Shown here piece by piece: positions 1-6,136 of a stretch of DNA of 33,004 nt. The notes beneath the pieces are model-generated. The model was not told the DNA's origin. It did no database searches and was given only the letters and a program-made list of their open reading frames with translations. Position 1 is the stretch's first letter. Every line of letters begins with the position of its first letter. Location: assembly GCA_947177425.1 (NCBI GenBank), contig CAMWUN010000041.1, positions 1 through 33,004 of the forward strand, given 5' to 3'. A program made the translations under genes and the position numbers. The stretch is from an uncultured bacterium. GTDB taxonomy: Bacteria > Bacillota > Clostridia > Lachnospirales > Lachnospiraceae.

Positions 1-21
1 GTGATTGGATGAAAATGTTTA

Positions 22-50
22 TTGCTATCAGATATCCTTTTGGATATAAT
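22..50 (+). promoter_or_regulatory. Probable sigma-A promoter of the VanW-domain gene
   Basis: A -35 box TTGCTA (22-27) and a perfect -10 box TATAAT (45-50) are separated by 17 bases. The gene starts at 93 after an AAAGGAGA ribosome binding site. Seen in sequence; activity is inferred. Confidence 0.6.
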
Positions 51-92
51 AAGGTCATCAAAAGTTGATTTTACCAAAGGAGAATTTAAACA

Positions 93-929
93 ATGAAAAA
101 CAAATGGAAAAAGCTTACCGCTCTGCTTTTAACCGCCCTATGCTGTCTGTCCGGCTTTACCCCCGTTCAGGCTTCTGCCATAAACACAGCGGATTATTCC
201 CCGGTGTTTGATTCCAATTATTATTATAATACATACGCAGATTTACAGCAGAATATAGGGAACGACCCAGCCGCACTGCTTAACCACTTCGTCACCATCG
301 GCATGAAGGAAGGCAGGAATGGAAACGCCTTATTTAATGTAAAGGCATATATGAATAACAACCTTGACCTTCTTCCTGTTTACGGCGCAAAAGATTTAAG
401 TAATTATTACTATCATTATATCACCTGCGGCAGACAGGAAGGCCGCAGCGCTGTTTTCAGGGCCGGAAGCGAACTGCCTGCAGGCACCCTTTCTTCCTAT
501 TCTACCATTTATGACGTTACAGAGGACAGGGCGGTCAACGTGGAACTTGCCGCATCCAAAATCAACGGGCTTTCGATAGCTCCCGGTGAGAAATTTTCTT
601 TCAGTAATTCCATCGGCTCCAGAACCATAGCAAACGGGTACGTGGTGGCGCCTTCCTTTGCCAGCGGACGCGTCGTTTCAAGCGTAGGCGGCGGCATCTG
701 CCAGGTTTCCTCTACTATTTATGTTACCATGCTTCTTGCCGGAATTGCGCCTACACAGCGCTATGCCCATTCCCTTCCGGTAGATTATGTGCCTGCCGGG
801 CTGGACTCTGCTATTGTGGAAGGCTACAAGGATCTGACCTTTACCAATAACTTTGATTTCTCTATCGTCGTAAATGCCACTGCCCAGAACGGTGTGCTGA
901 CTGTAAGTCTCACCCAGCAGACTGCTTAG
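93..929 (+). CDS. Secreted VanW-domain protein with N-terminal aromatic repeats
   Basis: 278 residues. An N-terminal signal peptide is clear: KNKWKK, a leucine-rich core, then a likely cut after VQA near residue 27. Residues about 36-120 hold two degenerate repeats with the pattern FD..YY..Y.DL......AL..HF...G..EGR, a type I associate with extracellular proteins of Lachnospiraceae. Residues about 135-278 match the VanW family: VNV.LAA..INGL...PGE.FSFN-like start and the hallmark GGGICQVSST segment near residue 200. VanW was named from vancomycin-resistance clusters but its biochemical role is not established; many chromosomal copies have nothing to do with resistance, and no van genes are nearby. 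Start is set by the AAAGGAGA site eight bases upstream. Likely anchored or released at the cell surface; function unknown. Confidence 0.85.
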   Translation: MKNKWKKLTALLLTALCCLSGFTPVQASAINTADYSPVFDSNYYYNTYADLQQNIGNDPAALLNHFVTIGMKEGRNGNALFNVKAYMNNNLDLLPVYGAKDLSNYYYHYITCGRQEGRSAVFRAGSELPAGTLSSYSTIYDVTEDRAVNVELAASKINGLSIAPGEKFSFSNSIGSRTIANGYVVAPSFASGRVVSSVGGGICQVSSTIYVTMLLAGIAPTQRYAHSLPVDYVPAGLDSAIVEGYKDLTFTNNFDFSIVVNATAQNGVLTVSLTQQTA

Positions 930-975
930 CGCCTGCCCCTATGGCAGTTATAAATGAACACCGAAAAACTGATGC

Positions 976-1012
976 AGGAAATGTCATAAGGAAACCATTT
1001 ATGGCATTTCCT
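976..1012. terminator. Stem-loop between VanW gene and esterase gene
   Basis: AGGAAATGTCATAA (976-989) pairs with TTATGGCATTTCCT (999-1012) over 14 positions with one G-T pair and a loop of nine bases. It has no following T run in either direction, so it may be a weak terminator, a processing site or an RNA stabiliser rather than a classical terminator. Confidence 0.5.
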
Positions 1013-1040
1013 ACAATTAATTATAAGAAGGAAATAAAAG

Positions 1041-2165
1041 ATGATTACAAATAATAATCTGAAATACTACTCTATACATGATGTAAAATATAAAATACAC
1101 GGACGCACCGATGATACGCAGAATCCCATTCCCCTTTTCTGGAACGGAAGCGCAGTGGAAGTAAATGTAACCGGCTCTGAACTCTGGATAGACATTGAAG
1201 TGGATTTTGACATGCATGAGCCATGGGCAGGATGTTCTATTAACGGTGAAATGATAAGCCGCCAGATGCTTATGGCAGGCCGTTATAAACTCTGTCTTTT
1301 CCGTGGCATGAGTGAAGGTTCCATTAAAAATGTGCGTTTTTTCCGGGAGTTACAGGCCATGAGCGAGGATAATGCCAATCATCTGCTGGTTCACGGCTTT
1401 TCCAGCGACGGCTCCTTCTTTCCGGTTGCTGACAGGAAATATAAACTGGAATTTGTGGGAGACAGCATTACTTCCGGCGAAGGAACCTACGGCGCCAGAG
1501 CGGAAGAGGACTGGATTCCCATGTTCATGAGCGCCAGCCGGAATTATGCCGTTATGGTTTCGGAATGTCTGGATGCTGATTACCGGCTGATTTCCCAGGG
1601 CGGTTGGGGCGTCCTGTGCGGTTGGGATAATAACCCTTACCACAATCTCCCTTCCTGCTATGAAAAAATCTGCGGAATCGTTCACGGAGAGGCAAACGAA
1701 GCGCTGGGAGCTTTAAAACCCTATGCCTTTTCTTCCTGGCAGCCCGACGCTGTCATTGTAAATCTGGGAACCAACGACGCCTCTGCTTTTAACCAGCCCA
1801 TATGGCAGGATCCGGCAACCGGGGAAAGCTTTAAGCAGTACATGAATCCTGACGGCACTTACGAGGAAACCAGCCTTAGACGATTACAGAAAGGGGTTGT
1901 GGACTTTCTGACCATTATCCGCAAAAATAATCCTGGATCCCATATTGTATGGACTTACGGTATGCTTGGTTATGAACTGACCCTTCCTATTACTGATGCC
2001 ATAAACAGCTACAGGAAGCAGACAGGCGATAACAAAGTATCTTTCCTCCAGCTTCCTGCAACTACTGACGAGACGGTAGGTTCCAGATGCCATCCCGGCC
2101 TGTTATCCCACGAGCGTTCCGCCAAACTTCTTATTGAATACCTTAAGGTTCTTCTGGAGGCGTAA
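1041..2165 (+). CDS. SGNH/GDSL carbohydrate esterase, CE2-like
   Basis: 374 residues, no signal peptide, so probably cytoplasmic. The two-part architecture fits carbohydrate esterase family 2: an N-terminal beta-sandwich (about 15-130, including the F.WNGSAVE...GS stretch) followed by an SGNH hydrolase domain. Visible catalytic blocks are GDSIT with Ser142, the NLGTND block with Asn245 and Asp246, and CHPG with His351, followed by His357. CE2 enzymes remove acetyl groups from sugars of plant polysaccharides such as xylan or glucomannan. The gene lies 4 kb from the hydrolase locus on the other strand and is not in its operon, but deacetylation of imported oligosaccharides would complement it (inference). 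A GAAGG site precedes the ATG. Exact substrate cannot be read from sequence. Confidence 0.85.
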   Translation: MITNNNLKYYSIHDVKYKIHGRTDDTQNPIPLFWNGSAVEVNVTGSELWIDIEVDFDMHEPWAGCSINGEMISRQMLMAGRYKLCLFRGMSEGSIKNVRFFRELQAMSEDNANHLLVHGFSSDGSFFPVADRKYKLEFVGDSITSGEGTYGARAEEDWIPMFMSASRNYAVMVSECLDADYRLISQGGWGVLCGWDNNPYHNLPSCYEKICGIVHGEANEALGALKPYAFSSWQPDAVIVNLGTNDASAFNQPIWQDPATGESFKQYMNPDGTYEETSLRRLQKGVVDFLTIIRKNNPGSHIVWTYGMLGYELTLPITDAINSYRKQTGDNKVSFLQLPATTDETVGSRCHPGLLSHERSAKLLIEYLKVLLEA

Positions 2166-2180
2166 AAACGCCTCCTTTTT
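2156..2180 (+). terminator. Intrinsic terminator containing the esterase stop codon
   Basis: GGAGGCG (2156-2162) and CGCCTCC (2169-2175) form a perfect 7-bp stem with a six-base loop, followed by five T. The TAA stop of the esterase (2163-2165) is the first half of the loop, so the last two codons form the left arm. Confidence 0.9.
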
Positions 2181-2259
2181 ATTACAATAAACTCACGAAG
2201 TGTGGCAGCGTTTGTTGGCATAAGGGCAATTTACGAAACTACCTGTTTTGCAATCCCTC

Positions 2260-2760
2260 TTATTTTTCATCTAAATCCTGCTCCCCGTCAGAATCCTGCC
2301 CTGCAAGAAATGCTTCCCGCTTTCTGGTCAGACTTCCCACAACCCAAAACATAGCGAAAGATATGATAAATATAATAAGCATGTAGACAATAACCGTTAC
2401 CAGAACTGCTCCCGCATCTCCCTTATGCCACCTTATCCCGGACAAAATTCCAAATGGCATCCCTATGAGAACTGTGCTTATACAGCTATATATCAGAAAG
2501 TTCTTTACTCCTGGAACCTTTTTTGCCTGAAAACTCCATACGCCTTTCCTGATCCATCCCACAAGGACAAAGATACTTGTTGTCACAAACACAATCCATT
2601 CCCCTGCTGCCAGTCTGGCGCCCCCATCCATACAAATTCCCTGAACCAGCAGTATGGCAAGCAGCATCCAGTACATAAACCAGAATCCATAATGCTCCAC
2701 CCATAAAATATCCTTTTCCTGTCTTTCATCTACCTGCTTTTTAAACCAATTCTGTTTCAT
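2260..2760 (-). CDS. Four-helix membrane protein of unknown function
   Basis: 166 residues with a charged N-terminus (KKQVDERQEKD) and four predicted membrane helices, roughly residues 25-45, 55-75, 87-108 and 118-142, ending in a short acidic cytoplasmic tail (DSDGEQDLDEK). The organisation resembles a small uncharacterised Firmicutes family encoded beside XRE regulators (possibly DUF6773; recalled, not checked). The ATG at 2760 is preferred over the GTG at 2763 because the GGAGG site (2768-2772) is then seven bases away. It follows the XRE gene by 23 bases, so both are one operon and the regulator probably controls this protein. Function unknown. Confidence 0.75.
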   Translation of the reverse strand: MKQNWFKKQVDERQEKDILWVEHYGFWFMYWMLLAILLVQGICMDGGARLAAGEWIVFVTTSIFVLVGWIRKGVWSFQAKKVPGVKNFLIYSCISTVLIGMPFGILSGIRWHKGDAGAVLVTVIVYMLIIFIISFAMFWVVGSLTRKREAFLAGQDSDGEQDLDEK

Positions 2761-2783
2761 CACTAACCTCCGTCCAATTATAT

Positions 2784-2978
2784 CTACAATAATTTTTCAT
2801 CTTCTTCCCAGAATAAGTCATTTAATGTCCTGTCAAGTGCCCTGCATATAGAAAGGCAGAGCTGCAGGGACGGATTGAATTTCCCCGCCTCTATCATGCT
2901 TATGGTCTGCCGGGTAGCTCCCACCAGTTCCGCAAGCTGCTCCTGCGACAAGTCCTTTTCTACTCTGGCTATCTTCAT
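2784..2978 (-). CDS. XRE-family helix-turn-helix regulator
   Basis: 64 residues, essentially a single DNA-binding domain. The HTH is plain: LSQEQLAELVGATRQTISMIE followed by G.FNPSLQLCLSICRALD and an acidic end (FWEEDEKLL), the pattern of short YgzD/Cro-type regulators. It heads a two-gene operon with the membrane protein downstream. The ATG at 2978 has no good ribosome binding site; related proteins often begin KNLKMKIARVE, and here an in-frame CTG at 2993 (LKNKKMKIA) sits after a TGAGG, so a non-ATG start or translation coupled to an upstream in-frame mini-ORF (3068-3000) is possible. Confidence 0.85.
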   Translation of the reverse strand: MKIARVEKDLSQEQLAELVGATRQTISMIEAGKFNPSLQLCLSICRALDRTLNDLFWEEDEKLL

Positions 2979-3132
2979 CTTTTTGTTTTTCAGTGTGCCT
3001 CACCAGCCTTCCATTCTCCAGAATTCAGATTCCGGATTCCCAATTATATTCATTTTCAGGTTCTTCACCTCCATAAAATCTACCAGACAAGAGCAACGCC
3101 GTTATCCTGTTGAAATATTTTTCTTTTTATGA

Positions 3133-3161
3133 ATTATATAATATATTTTAATATATGTCAA
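3133..3161 (-). promoter_or_regulatory. Consensus promoter of the XRE/membrane protein operon
   Basis: Read on the minus strand: TTGACA (3161-3156), 17 bases, TATAAT (3138-3133), a perfect match to the sigma-A consensus with optimal spacing. The surrounding sequence is almost pure A/T. A perfect 18-bp palindrome (3177-3194) lies just upstream of the -35 box. Such a strong promoter usually needs repression, which would fit autoregulation by the XRE protein. Confidence 0.8.
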
Positions 3162-3176
3162 ATATATATTACATTT

Positions 3177-3194
3177 TTATAAATATATTTATAA
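3177..3194. promoter_or_regulatory. Perfect 18-bp A/T palindrome, possible operator
   Basis: TTATAAATATATTTATAA is its own reverse complement. It sits 15 bases upstream of the -35 box of the XRE promoter. It could be an operator, an UP-element or a chance product of A/T-rich sequence. Confidence 0.35.
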
Positions 3195-3202
3195 TCAAGG
3201 TT

Positions 3203-3302
3203 ACTGTTCACACAGATCTGCGCATTTACTGCGTTGGTCGTAAGAAAGTGATTCGAGAGTGCAAAAATCCCATTGCGAAGGCAATTTTCGATGGATTTTA
3301 TT
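3203..3302 (+). repeat. Dispersed repeat copy 1 with terminal hairpin
   Basis: Begins ACTGTTCAC (3203-3211) and ends in an imperfect palindrome (3261-3302): AAAAATCC-CAT ... ATG-GATTTTA arms around an inner TTGC-GAAG-GCAA hairpin. The reverse complement of the window's right edge (32960-33004) is nearly identical to the palindromic part, and that edge also carries ACTGTTCAC at 32940. No coding potential. Looks like a non-autonomous repeat of the REP/MITE type; the ends are not certain. Confidence 0.65.
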
Positions 3303-3315
3303 TTTGACAAAAGGG

Positions 3316-3344
3316 TTGACAGGTGTGTACCCATTTACTATAAT
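3316..3344 (+). promoter_or_regulatory. Consensus promoter of the BlaI/M56 operon
   Basis: TTGACA (3316-3321), 17 bases, TATAAT (3339-3344): perfect sigma-A consensus. The start codon of the repressor gene is at 3501, leaving a leader of about 150 bases. The promoter overlaps the inverted repeat 3325-3354. Confidence 0.85.
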
Positions 3345-3354
3345 ATAGGTACAC
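3325..3354. promoter_or_regulatory. Likely BlaI-type operator over the promoter
   Basis: GTGTACC (3325-3331) and GGTACAC (3348-3354) form a perfect 7-bp inverted repeat that brackets the -10 box. A second dyad, AGGTA (3347-3351) with TACCT (3362-3366), overlaps its right arm. BlaI/MecI repressors bind dyads built on TACA/TGTA cores (family knowledge), so repression by the product of the next gene is likely. Confidence 0.7.
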
Positions 3355-3500
3355 AGACGTATACCTTTTGCAATGAAAAACATATTATGCAGACGAATTA
3401 TTCCGTAGCGCAGCACCATCCGGCCATACAGATGAAATATGCCGAAAAATGACGGCCGCAAACGTCTGAATATAACAGGAATTCTAAAAGGAGATATATC

Positions 3501-3860
3501 ATGGTTCAATTATCAAATTATGAATGGAAAATTATGAATTTAATATGGGATGAACAGCCCCGGACGATTACACAAATTACAAAAGCTCTGGCAGAAGAAA
3601 CCGGGTGGTCCAAGCATACAGTCATTACTTATTTAAACCGACTGGAGGCCAAAGGTGCGGTTCACTATGAAGAAGGTGCAAAGGCGAAGCTTTACTTTGC
3701 AGATATTAGGAGAACGGATGCCCAGCTTCAGGAAATAGATTCCTTTTTAAATAAAGTGTTTTCGGGAAGCCTGGGGCTGATGGTAAAGACTATGATAAAG
3801 GATGAGAAGCTTTCGGATGAGGATATAGATGAACTGGTAAATATACTCAAAAACAGTTAG
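3501..3860 (+). CDS. BlaI/MecI-family transcriptional repressor
   Basis: 119 residues, the usual length of the family. The N-terminal winged helix is recognisable: LSNYEWKIMNLIWDEQP, ITQITKAL, and the recognition helix WSKHTVITYLNRLEAKG followed by a short beta wing (VHYEEGAKAKLYFA). The C-terminal helices (residues about 75-119) give the dimer interface. In the classical system the repressor is inactivated by proteolysis triggered by the partner BlaR1-type membrane peptidase, which here is the next gene, 11 bases downstream. AAAGGAGA precedes the ATG. No beta-lactamase or PBP2a gene is in the window, so the regulon is something else, at least its own operon. Confidence 0.92.
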   Translation: MVQLSNYEWKIMNLIWDEQPRTITQITKALAEETGWSKHTVITYLNRLEAKGAVHYEEGAKAKLYFADIRRTDAQLQEIDSFLNKVFSGSLGLMVKTMIKDEKLSDEDIDELVNILKNS

Positions 3861-3871
3861 GAGGACAGGAA

Positions 3872-5938
3872 ATGGGGACAATTATCCGTTCGGGAACCGT
3901 CGTATTGGGAATCCTTCTGATTCGGAGACTGGCAATGGGAAAAATAACAAGAAAACTTCAATATTTTATCTGGATTATCCTTCCAGTGACTCTGCTTGTT
4001 TCTTCCCATTTCTCCATTCCCGTTACTCTTCCGTTCTCCGCAGCCAGCCTTGGAAATGTCCTTATAAAAAAATGGGACGTTACGCAGGCGCCGGTTTCCA
4101 CTTACGGAAACGAAAATGCGTGGCATAATATTTTTTTACCTGATACAGCAAAAGACAACTTTGCAAACGCGGAATGGGATATCGAAAAAGAAAACAGCCA
4201 TCTTCAAACAGGCTCCCTCCAGAACAACCGCTCTCTCCAGGCAAGTATATGGAAAGCAATAAAATACAGCATTACCTGCCTGCTTATTGCTTTTTATATG
4301 GGAAGTAACTTAAAGTTTGCATTACAGTTGCGAAAAAGAAGGCATTTTTTAAAAGTGGACGGGGAAACAAGTCTTGCCATATATTTGCTGGCCGACTGTT
4401 GTTCCCCATTTTTGTTCGGAAAAGGCGTCTACCTGCACCCGGAAATGACAAAAAATGCAGTCTCTATGCGGTATATGATATTACATGAATACTGCCACCT
4501 AAAGCAGGGAGATTTGCTTTGGAATATAGTAAAGTACTGCTTCTGCGCCGCTTATTGGTTTAATCCTTTTATATGGCTGGCAGTCTATTTTATAAACAGA
4601 GACTGTGAACTGGCATGCGACGAAGCCGTAATTAGCATGATTGGTTTTGACAGGCGGCAGGAATACGGCATGACACTGTTGGAACTAATGAGAGAAAAGA
4701 ATCGCAAAAGAAATTTTACCATTGAGCCTTTTATGAAAGGAAAAAAGAGTATGATGAAAGAGAGAATCTTATTCCTGTCAAAACCATTCCATAAAAACCA
4801 ACCAGCCGCACTATGTGTACTGGCAGGCGCTTTACTGCTAACCGGATACTCGCTGGCCACGCCCGAAACTCCTTCCATGCAGAAAGAAAACCAAACGCCG
4901 ATACGCTTCTTATTAAATGTAGAAAATCCGGCAGCACCGCACATAGGGCTGGGCGACCCGGAAGCCGACGCAGAAAACCATCAAACACCGACACACTCTG
5001 CAAGCCAGCTTATTGATTCCGACACTCCGGCACAGGCAGGCCCGGAAGCACTTGAAAATCATTATTATAACAGCGTAAAAAAGAATGGTAGTGAAATCTA
5101 TTTTTATCAGTCCGGCTTTCTATGCAGCATGAATTTGAAAACAAAAATTGTCAGACAGTTGGAAGAAGGGAATTTCCGGCTTGGAAACATAGAAGGTAAC
5201 TATTTATATTATTTGAAGTATCCATGGGATTCAGCAGAAGATGCCGGAATCGGCAGACTCAATTTAACAACTTTAGAGAGGCAGATTCTGATTCCATGGG
5301 AGGAAAAGTATTTGCTCTGCGATGAAATATATGTAAAAGACGACTGCCTATATGTGGGCGTGGAGCGGGGTTGCGAGGTCTTTTCAGTAAATAGCTCTAC
5401 AGCCCAAAAGCTGGATACAAGCCAAAACCAAATTTTAAATATCCTCAGACAGTTTGAGAAACTGACAGCCGAAAGCCCACATATTAACTCCGGGTATCTA
5501 CATTCCATCTTTCGGTTTCATACCTTTACACTGGTTGATAATAACAGCCATATCTTGTATATTTGTGATGCCCAGACCGGACAGGCTGTTAAAAAGGAGA
5601 ACTGTCTGGGAAATATTCTAATCAGTGATAAAGGTATTGTTTATACTGCTATGGACGGCAATGTATACTTAAGCCCTCTGGGGAATTTAGATAAAGACAA
5701 GCTGTTATTCTCAGCCAGTGAAAATGGCTATAGTATCAACTATGGCACTTATGACGGAAAAGGGTTGTATGTGTTCCGCGAAAACGGAAACTCGGTAGAA
5801 TGTAAATGCTTATTATGGGAAGGGGGAATGACTGATATTATGGAATTTTATGATATCAGACTGGCAATTGATTTAAGGTTTAATGCATTTGGGGACTTTA
5901 AGGCTTATTTTATGAATGAGGAAATCAATTTGATATAG
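3872..5938 (+). CDS. M56-family (BlaR1-like) membrane peptidase with propeller-like C-terminal sensor domain
   Basis: 688 residues. The N-terminus is short compared with BlaR1: membrane segments near residues 5-20, 30-50 and 128-148, and one near 311-330 after the peptidase. The zinc protease signature is HEYCH (205-209) with the downstream glutamate in ELACDE (246-251). In place of the penicillin-binding domain of BlaR1 the outside part (about 375-688) consists of repeated short beta motifs such as NYLYYL, DCLYVGV, KGIVYTAMDGNVYL and GKGLYVF, typical of a beta-propeller related to DUF5050-like domains. Residues 333-375 form a polar linker. A GGAGG site lies in the intergenic space. Likely role: surface sensor that cleaves itself or the BlaI repressor after binding an unknown ligand. 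The sensing partner is inference. Confidence 0.85.
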   Translation: MGTIIRSGTVVLGILLIRRLAMGKITRKLQYFIWIILPVTLLVSSHFSIPVTLPFSAASLGNVLIKKWDVTQAPVSTYGNENAWHNIFLPDTAKDNFANAEWDIEKENSHLQTGSLQNNRSLQASIWKAIKYSITCLLIAFYMGSNLKFALQLRKRRHFLKVDGETSLAIYLLADCCSPFLFGKGVYLHPEMTKNAVSMRYMILHEYCHLKQGDLLWNIVKYCFCAAYWFNPFIWLAVYFINRDCELACDEAVISMIGFDRRQEYGMTLLELMREKNRKRNFTIEPFMKGKKSMMKERILFLSKPFHKNQPAALCVLAGALLLTGYSLATPETPSMQKENQTPIRFLLNVENPAAPHIGLGDPEADAENHQTPTHSASQLIDSDTPAQAGPEALENHYYNSVKKNGSEIYFYQSGFLCSMNLKTKIVRQLEEGNFRLGNIEGNYLYYLKYPWDSAEDAGIGRLNLTTLERQILIPWEEKYLLCDEIYVKDDCLYVGVERGCEVFSVNSSTAQKLDTSQNQILNILRQFEKLTAESPHINSGYLHSIFRFHTFTLVDNNSHILYICDAQTGQAVKKENCLGNILISDKGIVYTAMDGNVYLSPLGNLDKDKLLFSASENGYSINYGTYDGKGLYVFRENGNSVECKCLLWEGGMTDIMEFYDIRLAIDLRFNAFGDFKAYFMNEEINLI

Positions 5939-6090
5939 GTTAAGCTAAGAAATGCATTAAACGACTTTCAGAAAGTGCAAAAACGTATGTTATTGGCAAA
6001 AGAGGAAAATGCCGCCAGCACATATAGCAGGGCAACAGCCGTCATGGAACCAAAACTCACACCTAAATCATGTTCTCACGGGAATAAATA

Positions 6091-6115
6091 CGGCAGGGCT
6101 TATCACACCCTGCCG
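6091..6115 (-). terminator. Probable terminator at the end of the hydrolase operon
   Basis: CGGCAGGG (6091-6098) and CCCTGCCG (6108-6115) make a perfect 8-bp stem. On the minus strand it follows the GH3 stop by about 20 bases and is followed by TATTTATT, a weak T-rich tail. The stretch 5939-6136 otherwise shows nothing I can support. Confidence 0.55.
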
Positions 6116-6136
6116 TCATTACATGCCGCCTGTTAT

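Noticed and set aside
93-929. Vancomycin resistance determinant
   Set aside because: Only the VanW domain is present; there are no vanH, vanA/B, vanX or vanR/S genes nearby.
3501-5938. Beta-lactam resistance operon
   Set aside because: The sensor domain is not penicillin-binding-like and there is no beta-lactamase or PBP2a gene in the window.
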